Shown: piece after piece, positions 7,845-15,556 of the stretch
Numbering within the stretch: position 1 is the first letter of the stretch
Layout of the letters: every line of letters starts with the position of its first letter
Assembly (NCBI RefSeq): GCF_003270085.1
Contig: NZ_QFDQ01000225.1
Span: 1-50,170, forward strand
DNA: 50,170 nt
Direction: 5' to 3'
From: Streptomyces triticisoli
GTDB taxonomy: Bacteria; Actinomycetota; Actinomycetes; Streptomycetales; Streptomycetaceae
Position numbers and translations under genes: made by a program
The notes under the pieces: model-generated
What the model saw: only the letters and a program-made list of their open reading frames with translations
Databases searched by the model: none
Told to the model about the DNA's origin: nothing

Positions 7845-7892
7845 GTGCGGGTGCGGGTGCGGGTGCGGGTGCGGGTGCGGGTGCGGGTGCGG
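7845..7892. repeat. Hexanucleotide tandem repeat (GTGCGG) x8
   Basis: Eight perfect GTGCGG units run without a break, with further near copies on both sides. The tract lies in the 178-base gap between the permease start (7769) and the end of the next gene (7948), so it is in the permease upstream region. Such a tract can vary in copy number. Confidence 0.85.
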
Positions 7893-7947
7893 GTCGTGCG
7901 GGCTTGGGGCCGTGCGGAGTCGTGCGCCGGCGCTCGTAGTAGGGGCC

Positions 7948-8898
7948 CTACACCGCGCCGAGGGCGCCGGCGCGGGCGGTGCGGAAGGCGGTGTACGGGT
8001 TCCGGTCGGGGTAGGACCACGGCGCCGGGGTGGGGCGGTCGCCGATGCGGTGGAACAGGGCGGCGGCCTCGGCGCCCCGGCCCTGGCAGTGCTTGGCGTG
8101 GGCGAGGAAGTTCAGGTCGACCAGGCGGCGGGGGTGGTCCTCCTGCTCCCACTCCAGCCACCAGTCGAACGCGGCCTTCAGCACCTGACGGGCCCGGCGG
8201 CCCGCCCAGTGCCCGGAGGTGACCGGTTCGGCGGGCAGGTGGCCGCCGGCGGCCAGGACGCGGTAGCGCTCGGCGTGCGCGACCACCGGGAGGACGGCCA
8301 GGGGCGAGTCGGCGGGGGCCTGCTCGGCGGCCCAGTTGGCGAAGTCGTACACCTCGTGGAGGGGGTCCGAGCCGGTGTCGCCGTGGCGCTCGGCGAGCCA
8401 GGACACCATCACGTGGTGGGCGTGGTGGTGGTCGGGGTGACGGTGGCGGATCTTGTCGAAGAGGCGGGCCATGTCCTCCTCGCCGCCGAGGCCCCGTTCG
8501 AGCAGGAGCAGGCCGAGCCACGGCGTGGGGTCGGCGGGCGCGAGGGCGGCCGCCGCCCGGCAGGCCTCGCGGGCCGGTCCGGGCTTGTCCCTGCCGCGCA
8601 GGGCGCCCTGCACCAGGGCCATGCCGAGCAGCACGGAGGCGTCGGCGGACTCGGGTTCGGCGAGCAGCCACTCGCGGGCCCAGGCGGCGGTGTGGGACTC
8701 CTCGGCGAGGACGGTGACGCGGTGCCCGCGGCGGTCCCAGTCGTCCCCGGTGCGGGCGAGCAGCGAGCGCACCGTCTGCCACCGCCCCTGGGTCAACGCG
8801 GCGCGGGCGGCGGCGAGTTCCGTGTCGTCGAGAGCGGTGTCGAAGCTCTGGGCCGCTCGTTTGCGGCCGCGGCCGAGGGGAGGCAGGGGTGGGGGCAC
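7948..8898 (-). CDS. Conserved hypothetical protein, helical-repeat-like
   Basis: I do not recognise a family for this 316-residue protein. It is rich in alanine, leucine, arginine and tryptophan, with no signal peptide or membrane segment. Short helical stretches such as EACRAAAALAPADPTPWLGL and AKHCQGRGAEAAALFHRIGD look like TPR-type helix pairs. A histidine cluster, HRHPDHHHAHH, lies mid-protein. GTG 8898 has GAGGAA nine bases upstream. It diverges from the DMT-type gene. A scaffold or structural role is possible, but no activity is shown. Confidence 0.65.
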   Translation of the reverse strand: MPPPLPPLGRGRKRAAQSFDTALDDTELAAARAALTQGRWQTVRSLLARTGDDWDRRGHRVTVLAEESHTAAWAREWLLAEPESADASVLLGMALVQGALRGRDKPGPAREACRAAAALAPADPTPWLGLLLLERGLGGEEDMARLFDKIRHRHPDHHHAHHVMVSWLAERHGDTGSDPLHEVYDFANWAAEQAPADSPLAVLPVVAHAERYRVLAAGGHLPAEPVTSGHWAGRRARQVLKAAFDWWLEWEQEDHPRRLVDLNFLAHAKHCQGRGAEAAALFHRIGDRPTPAPWSYPDRNPYTAFRTARAGALGAV

Positions 8899-9287
8899 CG
8901 CGGAATTTCCTCACGCGCTCTTTGTCTGCGGCCCCGTCCGCCTCGGGGGCGACGCTGCCCCGTTCGGCGCACTGGCGGCGGCCTGCTCGTCGGTCATCGG
9001 ACTGCCATCAAGCGATCACGGACAGCAAACCCCCAGCCAAGGCGCCGCGTCAAGGGCCAACCGGGCATTACACGCGTCAACTGCCCCTGTCGGCATGCGA
9101 CTTGTGACATCCTCGACCGGCCGGCTCCCGGCGCCGACGAGCGGACCGCGGGTCACTCGTGTGGCGTCAGGTCATGACCGGGCCGACCGCCCGGACCCGG
9201 GTCCTCCCACCGGCGGGCAGCGCCCTGGGGCGTTGAAGTCGGCCACTACGCAGCCCGTGGCCCGGCCGGATGATCGAGGTACGCAGC
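8899..9287. other. Divergent intergenic region
   Basis: These 389 bases separate two divergent genes and must hold both promoters. I find no clear -35/-10 pair, no strong palindrome and no convincing small gene. Confidence 0.4.
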
Positions 9288-10182
9288 GTGTCGGTTCTGG
9301 TTCTGAGTCTCGCCGTGAGCGCCGCCTGCTGCCCGGGCTTCGGATTCGTACTGCAGCGGAACGCGGCCCAGCAGGCACCACTCGGCGACTTCCTCTCCCC
9401 CCGGCTGCTGCTGGACCTGGTGAAGGTGCCCCGCTGGCTCGGCGGGCCGGGGCTGATGGTCGCCGGCATGATCCTGGGCGCCTTCGCCCTGGGCCGGGGC
9501 GAGATCTCGCTCGTGGAGCCGCCGCTGGCGACGAACCTGCTGTTCGCCCTCGCCCTGTCCCGCAGACAGACCAAGCAGCCGCTGGGCGGACAGGGCTGGA
9601 CGGGCCTCGCCCTGCTGGCGGGCGGGGTGACCGCGTTCATCGTGGCGGGCCGGCCGCGCGGTGGCAGCGTGGTGACCGACCCGCTGCGGCACTGGCTGAT
9701 CATCGGGGTGATGGTGGGCCTGGCCCTGGCGCTGACCACCTGTGCCAAGCGCTCACGGCTGAGCTGGGGGCCGGTGCTGCCGGCGGTGGCCGCGGGGCTG
9801 CTGTACGGCGTGCAGGACGCGCTGACCCGGGTGAGCGGGCAGCGGTTCTCGGCGGGCGGCTGGACGGGGCTGTTCACCGGCCGGCAGCCGTACGGGCTGC
9901 TGGTGATCGGCGCCGCCGGGCTGGTCCTGGTGCAGAGCGCCTTCGAGACGGCGCCGCTGCGCATGTCGCTGCCCGCGCTGACCGCGGCCGAGCCGCTGGC
10001 CGGGATCCGCCTGCGGGGTGGGCTTCCTCGGTGACCGCCTGCGCACCGACACCGGCGCCCTGGCCTGGGAGGCGTCCGGCCTCGCGGCCATCGTGACGGG
10101 CATCGTCCTGCTGGGCCCGCACCCGGCGATGCCACGCGGCAGGGCGGCCCCGGAACCCCGGCGGGACCTGCGGCCCCGCTGA
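9288..10182 (+). pseudogene. DMT-type membrane protein interrupted by a one-base frameshift
   Basis: The frame from GTG 9288 (GAGG eight bases upstream; ATG 9270 is an alternative) encodes a multi-pass protein with about nine hydrophobic segments, in the style of the EamA/DMT transporters. After ALTAAEPLAGI the frame breaks and stops at 10034. Shifting by one base at about 10007 restores CGVGFLGDRLRTDTGALAW and a further membrane helix, ending at 10182. The tract GGGATCCGCC most simply has one extra C. Over 95% of the gene is intact, so a recent mutation or a sequence error are both plausible. Confidence 0.75.
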
Positions 10183-10240
10183 CACGAGCCCCGCGACGCG
10201 CTGCCCGCGCGCGTCGCGGCGTCTGCTTGGATGGATGGAC

Positions 10241-10756
10241 ATGAGTGCTGCGGAAGAGATCCTCGACATCGTCGACGAGCACGACCGGGTCGTCGGGCAG
10301 TCCCCGCGCGGGGAGGCGTACGCCAGGGGTCTGCGTCACCGCTGTGTCTTCGTACAGGCGCGGGACGCCGAGGGGCGGCTCTTCGTGCACCGGCGTACGC
10401 CCACCAAGCTGGTCTTCCCCTCGCTGTACGACATGTTCGTCGGCGGGGTCGTCGGGGCCGGCGAGGCCTACGACGACGCGGCTCTGCGCGAGGCCGAGGA
10501 GGAGCTGGGGGTGACGGGGCTGCCCCGTCCCGAGTACCTGTTCAAGTTCCTGTACGACGACGGCGCCGGCCACACCTGGTGGTCGGCGGTCTACCAGGTC
10601 CGCTGCGACCTGCCCGTGCGGCCGCAGGCCGAGGAGGTCGCCTGGTACGGCTTCCTGTCCGAGGACGAGGTGGAGCGCCGCCTGCGGGAGTGGGAGTGGG
10701 TGCCGGACGGGCTGGCCGCCTGCGAACGGCTGAAGGCGCACCGGTCCATGGGGTGA
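10241..10756 (+). CDS. Nudix hydrolase
   Basis: This is a 171-residue Nudix protein. The Nudix box GVVGAGEAYDDAALREAEEELG has the expected REAxEELG core whose glutamates bind magnesium. The family hydrolyses nucleoside diphosphates linked to another group; the isopentenyl-diphosphate-isomerase-like N-terminus (ILDIVDEHDRVVGQ) places it with the YfcD/IDI-like branch. ATG 10241 has GGATGG six bases upstream; ATG 10235 would add two residues. The stop is followed at once by the DUF202 genes, forming a likely three-gene operon. Confidence 0.9.
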   Translation: MSAAEEILDIVDEHDRVVGQSPRGEAYARGLRHRCVFVQARDAEGRLFVHRRTPTKLVFPSLYDMFVGGVVGAGEAYDDAALREAEEELGVTGLPRPEYLFKFLYDDGAGHTWWSAVYQVRCDLPVRPQAEEVAWYGFLSEDEVERRLREWEWVPDGLAACERLKAHRSMG

Positions 10757-10782
10757 GCAGGGCCGTGGGTAAGGTCCCTCGC

Positions 10783-11175
10783 GTGATCGGTTTCGTGCGG
10801 AACATCCGCCTGTGGTTCGCCCCCGAGGAGATCCGTGAGGAGGGCAGCACCCCCGACTACCGCTTCTCGCTGGCGAACGAGCGCACCTTCCTCGCCTGGC
10901 TGCGCACCGCCCTCGCCCTGATCGGCGGCGGCTTCGCGGTGGACCAGTTCCTGCCCGACCTGCGCTGGGGCTGGCGCGTCGGGCTCGCGTTCGCGCTGCT
11001 GGCCGCGGGGGTGCTGTGCTCCCTGCGCGCGGTCAACCACTGGGTGCGCTGCGAGCGGGCCATGCGCCGCGGCGAGGACCTGCCCGGCTCGCGTTTCCCG
11101 GCCGTGCTGAGCCTGGCCGTCGCGGTCGTCGCCGTCGCCATGATCGTCCTCGTGTTCGCCGGATGGGCCGGATGA
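10783..11175 (+). CDS. DUF202 (YidH-type) membrane protein
   Basis: The 130-residue protein has the DUF202 signature TPDYRFSLANERTFLAWLRTALALI and three hydrophobic segments. GTG 10783 is preceded by AAGG; an in-frame GTG at 10753 overlapping the Nudix stop is possible. It ends in an ATGA overlap with a second DUF202 gene. YidH/YidG-type proteins are commonly paired in tandem, and the pair probably forms a small inner-membrane complex of unknown role. Confidence 0.85.
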   Translation: MIGFVRNIRLWFAPEEIREEGSTPDYRFSLANERTFLAWLRTALALIGGGFAVDQFLPDLRWGWRVGLAFALLAAGVLCSLRAVNHWVRCERAMRRGEDLPGSRFPAVLSLAVAVVAVAMIVLVFAGWAG

Positions 11176-11504
11176 GCACGGGCGCGCAGGCCCCGGGCCG
11201 CGACCGGGACCCCGGTCTGCAGCCGGAGCGGACCCGGCTGGCCTGGCGGCGTACGACGCTGACCGGCACGGTCGCCGCCGTCCTCGCCGTGAGGACGGCC
11301 CTGCACGGCGGCGCGTCCGCGTCCGGCCTCGCCGTCGGCGCCCTGTGCTGCGCCCTGTGGTCGGCCTTCCTCCTGCTCGCCCAACTCCGCATCCGCACCC
11401 TCACCCGGCCGGAGACTCCCCCGCCCCTCACCGCCCGGCACGCCACGGCGGCAGTCCTGTGCACGGTCGCCCTGGCGGTCTGCGCGGCGGTGCTGGTGGT
11501 CTAG
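11172..11504 (+). CDS. DUF202 (YidG-type) membrane protein
   Basis: This 110-residue protein starts inside the stop of the preceding gene (ATGA). It keeps the DUF202 signature in shorter form, LQPERTRLAWRRTTLTGTVAAVL, and has three hydrophobic segments. The coupling to the larger DUF202 protein indicates co-production. Function unknown. Confidence 0.83.
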   Translation: MSTGAQAPGRDRDPGLQPERTRLAWRRTTLTGTVAAVLAVRTALHGGASASGLAVGALCCALWSAFLLLAQLRIRTLTRPETPPPLTARHATAAVLCTVALAVCAAVLVV

Positions 11505-11523
11505 GCACGGTGTGAAAGTCCCT

Positions 11524-11597
11524 CCGCCGGCCTTCGGACGGGAGGTGCCCCCAGCCTCCGCGGCGCTCCGCCGGCCTGGCTGCGGGGAGGTGGCCCC
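11524..11597. repeat. GC-rich interspersed repeat element, copy A
   Basis: The tract holds GGGAGGTGCCCCCAG plus two copies of a CGCCGGCCT word and can fold extensively. Related GGGAGGT..CCCCC elements occur at 14989-15028 and 26159-26196. It lies between the DUF202 pair and gntP. Confidence 0.5.
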
Positions 11598-11787
11598 GGG
11601 CACGTACTCTCCCGAACTCTTCGAGCAGGGGCCCCACCACGAGGCTGCCCGCGAACAGGGACCGGCCGGGCGGCAGCGTGCCGGGCGGGCCCACCCGCTC
11701 CTCGGCCTCCGCGATTCCCGTGGCCACCGAAGGACCGTCGGTCACCGAACGCCGAGGAGCGGGTGGGCCGTCAACGCCGCACCACCC

Positions 11788-13185
11788 CTAGATCACCAGG
11801 GACAACAGCAGGACCAGAGCACCGGCGACCACCGAGATGACCGTCTCCATGACGGACCAGCTCTTGACCGTCTGGCCGACGCTCATGCCGAAGTACTCCT
11901 TCACCAGCCAGAACCCGGCGTCGTTGACATGGCTGAAGAAGAGCGAGCCGGCGCCGATGATCAGGACCAGCAGGGCGGCGTGGGTGGTCGACATGTCGGC
12001 CGCGAGCGGGGCGACCAGACCGGCCGCCGAGATGGTCGCCACGGTCGCCGAACCGGTCGCGAGCCGGATCGCCACCGCGATCAGCCAGGCCAGCAGCAGC
12101 GCCGGGATCGACCAGTCCTTGGATATGTCCAGGACCATCTGGCCCACACCGCAGTCGATCAGCGTCTGCTTGAAGCCGCCGCCGGCGCCCACGATCAGCA
12201 GGATGCCGGCGATGGGCATGAGGCTCTTGTCGACGGTCCGCGAGATCCGCTCCTTGCTGAACCCGGCCGGGAGGCCCAGCGTGAAGATGCCGACGAGCAC
12301 GGCGACGAGCAGCGCGACCATCGGGGAGCCGACGATGTCGAAGACGCGCTGGGTCATGTTCGCGGGGTCGTCCACGACGATGTCGACCAGGGCCTTGGCC
12401 AGCATCAGAACCACAGGCAGCAGCACCGTGGTCAGCGTGGCGCCGAAGCTCGGACGCCGCTCCAGCTCCTCCGACGGGCGCTGGGGCAGCATCCGGTCGG
12501 GGACCGGGACGTCCACCCAGCGGGCCGCGAACCGGGCGAACAGCGGACCGGCGATGATCACCGTCGGGACGGCGACCAGGATGCCGAGCGCCAGCGTCAC
12601 GCCCAGGTTGGCGTTGACCGCGTCGATCGCGACCAGCGGGCCGGGGTGCGGCGGGATCAGACCGTGCATCACGGACAGACCGGCCAGTGCCGGGACACCG
12701 ATGCGCATCAGGGAGTAGTTGCCGCGCTTGGCCACCATCAGCACCACCGGGATCAGCAGCACGATGCCGACCTCGAAGAACAGCGGCAGACCGATCACGG
12801 AGGCGATCAGCACCATCGCCCACGGCATCGCCCGGCCCCCGGCCTTCGCCAGGATCGTGTCGACGATCTCGTCGGCGCCGCCGGAGTCGGCGAGCATCTT
12901 GCCGAGGATCGCGCCGAGGGCGATCAGCACGCCCACACCGGCGACCGTCGAGCCCAGACCGGCGGTGAAGCTGGTGATCGCCTTGTCGAGCGGCGCCCCG
13001 GCTATCGCGCCGAGCACCAGCGACCCGATGGTCAGCGACAGGAAGGCGTGCAGTTTGTACTTGGTGATGAGGAAGACGATGACGGCGATGCCCGCCAGGA
13101 CGGCGATGCCCAGCTGAGCGTGTCCGGCCGAGGTGATCGGCGGGGGCGCGTCCGCTGCCAGCATCTCGACGCTGAGTCTGGTCAC
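11788..13185 (-). CDS. gntP: Gluconate:proton symporter (GntP family)
   Basis: The 465-residue membrane protein is a full-length GntP permease with 12 or more hydrophobic segments. Family motifs include GVGVLIALGAILGKMLADSG, PLFFEVGIVLLIP and MHGLIPPHPGP. It imports gluconate or related sugar acids. It lies 72 bases downstream of gntK on the same strand and probably forms an operon, driven from the promoter next to the GACTTATAAGTC palindrome and repressed by the divergent GntR. Confidence 0.92.
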   Translation of the reverse strand: MTRLSVEMLAADAPPPITSAGHAQLGIAVLAGIAVIVFLITKYKLHAFLSLTIGSLVLGAIAGAPLDKAITSFTAGLGSTVAGVGVLIALGAILGKMLADSGGADEIVDTILAKAGGRAMPWAMVLIASVIGLPLFFEVGIVLLIPVVLMVAKRGNYSLMRIGVPALAGLSVMHGLIPPHPGPLVAIDAVNANLGVTLALGILVAVPTVIIAGPLFARFAARWVDVPVPDRMLPQRPSEELERRPSFGATLTTVLLPVVLMLAKALVDIVVDDPANMTQRVFDIVGSPMVALLVAVLVGIFTLGLPAGFSKERISRTVDKSLMPIAGILLIVGAGGGFKQTLIDCGVGQMVLDISKDWSIPALLLAWLIAVAIRLATGSATVATISAAGLVAPLAADMSTTHAALLVLIIGAGSLFFSHVNDAGFWLVKEYFGMSVGQTVKSWSVMETVISVVAGALVLLLSLVI

Positions 13186-13257
13186 GGTGTTCCCTTGCAG
13201 GTGAAGTGGGTGTTGGGGAGAGGTGTGCCGCAGTCGGCGACCGTGGGGGGAGAGGCG

Positions 13258-13803
13258 TCAGCCCTTGGGCGGCCGAGCCTCGGTCGGCTGCGTGGAGCTG
13301 TCGAGGTCGTCCAGCGCGGCCAGGGCGCGCGCGGTGATCTCCTCGGGAGTGCCGGAGACGTCGACCGCGACGCCCCGTTCGTCCGGCTGGAGCGGCTGCA
13401 GCGTGGCGAACTGGGAGTCCAGCAGCGCCGTCGGCATGAAGTGACCCCGGCGGTTCGCCATGCGGTCCTCGATGAGCTCCCGGTCGCCCGTCAGATGGAC
13501 GAACACGATCCCGGGGGCCGCGGCCCTGAGCCGGTCGCGGTACGACCGCTTCAGCGCCGAACTGCTCACCACCCCGCCCAGCTCCGCCCGCCCGTGCGCC
13601 CAGGCGCCGATGGCGTCCAGCCACGGCCACCGGTCGTCGTCGTCGAGCGGGATCCCGGCCGTCATCCTGGCGATGTTGGCCTCCGGATGGAAGTCGTCAC
13701 CCTCGGCGTACGGGACGCCCAGCCGGGCGGCGAGCAGAGGACCGATCGTGGTCTTGCCCGTGCCGGCGACGCCCATCACCACGACGACGTGGGGGGTACG
13801 CAT
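13258..13803 (-). CDS. gntK: Gluconokinase
   Basis: The 181-residue P-loop kinase phosphorylates gluconate to 6-phosphogluconate for the pentose phosphate pathway. The Walker A motif is GVAGTGKTT, followed by the gluconokinase substrate motif EGDDFHPEANIARM and the lid-region motif RRGHFMP. The length is normal. ATG 13803 has GAGG five bases upstream; an ATG at 13842 would add 13 acidic residues. It is first in the gnt operon and diverges from gntR with about 100 bases between them. Confidence 0.92.
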   Translation of the reverse strand: MRTPHVVVVMGVAGTGKTTIGPLLAARLGVPYAEGDDFHPEANIARMTAGIPLDDDDRWPWLDAIGAWAHGRAELGGVVSSSALKRSYRDRLRAAAPGIVFVHLTGDRELIEDRMANRRGHFMPTALLDSQFATLQPLQPDERGVAVDVSGTPEEITARALAALDDLDSSTQPTEARPPKG

Positions 13804-13893
13804 CACTGCCTCGCTGTCTTCCTCGACATCCGACGCCGACATCCGACGTCCGCCATACTGAAACCCATAGGTACGACAAATTCAAGACTGCGT

Positions 13894-13905
13894 GACTTAT
13901 AAGTC
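13894..13905. promoter_or_regulatory. Palindromic operator between gntK and gntR
   Basis: GACTTATAAGTC is a perfect 12-base palindrome in an AT-rich patch centred between the divergent gnt genes, 40 bases before gntR. It is the natural site for GntR, which would then control both directions and release on gluconate or 6-phosphogluconate. Confidence 0.6.
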
Positions 13906-13945
13906 TGACTTTTTGATCGCGTGATCCACGCCGTACTCTGAGTGC

Positions 13946-14647
13946 ATGAGCACACCGGGCCGAGGGCTGCACGGCCGCGTACTGGACACCCTCGGTCCCG
14001 CCATCACCGCGGGCGAGTATCCGCCGGGCAGCGTGCTGAGAACCGACGAACTGGCACAGCGCTTCGACGTGTCACGCTCCGTCATGCGCGAGGCGGTCCG
14101 CGTCCTGGAGTCCATGCGCCTGGTCGCCTCACGCCGCCGCGTCGGCGTGACCGTCCTGCCCCAGACGGAGTGGAACGTCTACGACCCGCAGGTCATCCGC
14201 TGGCGCCTGGCGGGCGCCGACCGTCCCCGGCAACTGCGCTCCCTGACCGTGCTGCGCTCCGCGATCGAGCCGGTCGCGGCGGGCCTGGCCGCCCAGCTCG
14301 CCACGCCCGAGCAGTGCGCCGAGCTCACCGAGTGCGCCCTCGGCATGGTCGCCAACTCACGTGGCCGGCGGCTGCAGGGGTACCTGGTGCACGACATCGC
14401 CTTCCACCGCGTGATCCTCACGGCCTCCGGCAACGAGATGTTCGCCCGCCTCGGCGACGTCGTCGCCGAGGTCCTGACCGGCCGCACCCACCACGAGGTC
14501 ATGTTCGAGGACCCCGACCCGGCCGCCGTCACCCTCCATGTGCAGGTCGCCGAGGCGGTCCGCGCGGGCGACGCGGACCGCGCCGAACACCTGACCCGCG
14601 AGATCACCGTCGGCGCGCTGCAGGAACTGGACATCCTGGCGCCATAG
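13946..14647 (+). CDS. gntR: GntR/FadR-family regulator of the gluconate operon
   Basis: This 233-residue protein has an N-terminal winged helix (LRTDELAQRFDVSRSVMREAVRVLESMRLV, about residues 30-60) and a C-terminal all-helical FCD domain. The FCD metal/ligand histidines are visible in HDIAFHRVIL and near HVQVAEAVRAGD. It is transcribed away from gntK-gntP, the standard layout for a local repressor. The effector is probably gluconate or its phosphate. Confidence 0.9.
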   Translation: MSTPGRGLHGRVLDTLGPAITAGEYPPGSVLRTDELAQRFDVSRSVMREAVRVLESMRLVASRRRVGVTVLPQTEWNVYDPQVIRWRLAGADRPRQLRSLTVLRSAIEPVAAGLAAQLATPEQCAELTECALGMVANSRGRRLQGYLVHDIAFHRVILTASGNEMFARLGDVVAEVLTGRTHHEVMFEDPDPAAVTLHVQVAEAVRAGDADRAEHLTREITVGALQELDILAP

Positions 14648-14676
14648 CCCCGGCCGCCCGCTGCCGCCCGCTCCGC

Positions 14677-15090
14677 CTACGCGTCGAGGACGTCCCCGTC
14701 CACGTACACCCAGGCCCCGTCCACCCGCTCGAACCGGCTGCGCTCGTACAGCGAGCCACCCCGGTAGGACGCCCGGAACGTCACCGTCCCGGTGGTGTGG
14801 AAGGCGGAACCGCCCGTCGTGTCCAGCACTTCCAGCCCCGTCCAGCGCATCCCCGGATCCAGGTCGAGCCGCGCGGGCCGGGTGCGCGGATGCCAGGTCC
14901 GCAGCAGGTATCCCGCGTCCTGACGCACGAAGGCGCAGTACCGCGACCGCATCAGCGACTCCGCGGTCGGCGCGGCGGCGGCACCGATGGGGGTCCCCCC
15001 GGCCGAGCGTGTTCGAGACCGGGGGAGGTAGCGGCCGCAGCACTTCTCGTACGGCCCGGGCAGCCCGCACGGGCAGGAACGCGTGGTCAT
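14677..15090 (-). CDS. SEC-C motif / YchJ-like protein
   Basis: The 137-residue protein begins with a metal-binding cysteine motif, CPCG-x(7)-CC, and has the YchJ fold signature APTAESLMRSRYCAF then YLLRTWHP. The family is small and of unknown function. Between the cysteine motif and APTAES lies a foreign-looking segment, about residues 22-37, encoded by the GC-rich repeat at 14989-15028. The frame is kept, so the gene may still be functional with a longer loop. Confidence 0.8.
   Translation of the reverse strand: MTTRSCPCGLPGPYEKCCGRYLPRSRTRSAGGTPIGAAAAPTAESLMRSRYCAFVRQDAGYLLRTWHPRTRPARLDLDPGMRWTGLEVLDTTGGSAFHTTGTVTFRASYRGGSLYERSRFERVDGAWVYVDGDVLDA
14989..15028. repeat. Interspersed repeat element, copy B, inside a coding sequence
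   Basis: GGGGGTCCCCCC is followed by GGCCGAGCGTGTTCGAGACC and GGGGGAGG. This is the typical Streptomyces intergenic element with G-rich and C-rich ends, here lying in-frame in the SEC-C gene. Confidence 0.6.
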
Positions 15091-15232
15091 GTCCTCATTC
15101 TGCCCGTGCCGGACCAGGGCCCGGGCACCCCGCCACCGGTGCGGCACGCGCCCGGCGGGGGCACAGTGGAAGAGGACGTCGGAGGAGGACGTCCCGCACC
15201 GCAAGCCCACCACAGCCGAGGAGGGACCGACG

Positions 15233-15544
15233 ATGACCCGACCCGTCGGCAACCGGCCTCCGACCGCCAAGGAGTGGCGGCTGAACCTGTACCTGTCCGA
15301 GCACGACCCGGACACCACCGCCCGGATCGTCCTGGACACCGGCGACAACGTCCTGGAGACCTGCGCGGAGGCCCGCCGCAACCCCTACGACAGGGACGTG
15401 CCCGAGATCGGCGACGAACTCGCGGCCGGCCGCGCCCTGATCGCACTGGGCCGCGAGCTGCTGCGCGCCGCCAACGGCGACATCAAGGCGGTGGGAGCGC
15501 CCGAGGCGACGCCACCCGCCCCCCTGTGGTCGCCCAGGGAGTGA
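15233..15544 (+). CDS. DUF1876 domain protein
   Basis: The 103-residue protein matches the DUF1876 pattern: an N-terminal EWRLNLYLSEHDPDTTARIVL, then ARRNPYDRDVPEIGDELAAGRAL. The fold is dsRBD-like in this family, and the function is unknown. GAGG precedes the ATG. It is 12 bases upstream of the phosphoribosyltransferase fusion gene and likely cotranscribed with it. Such proteins are often stress-associated in actinobacteria, which is inference here. Confidence 0.8.
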   Translation: MTRPVGNRPPTAKEWRLNLYLSEHDPDTTARIVLDTGDNVLETCAEARRNPYDRDVPEIGDELAAGRALIALGRELLRAANGDIKAVGAPEATPPAPLWSPRE

Positions 15545-15556
15545 AGGAGCCCGACG

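Noticed and set aside
7801..7900. CRISPR-like array
   Set aside because: The units are six bases long and contiguous with no spacers, so it is a simple tandem repeat.
6273..8222. Long plus-strand open frame opposite the permease and across the GTGCGG repeat
   Set aside because: Its sequence is low-complexity and overlaps two well-supported minus-strand genes; the repeat produces open frames in every phase.
11428..11745. Minus-strand frame of 105 codons between gntP and the DUF202 genes
   Set aside because: Most of it lies in the interspersed repeat and in the end of the DUF202 gene; no ribosome binding site and no recognisable domain.
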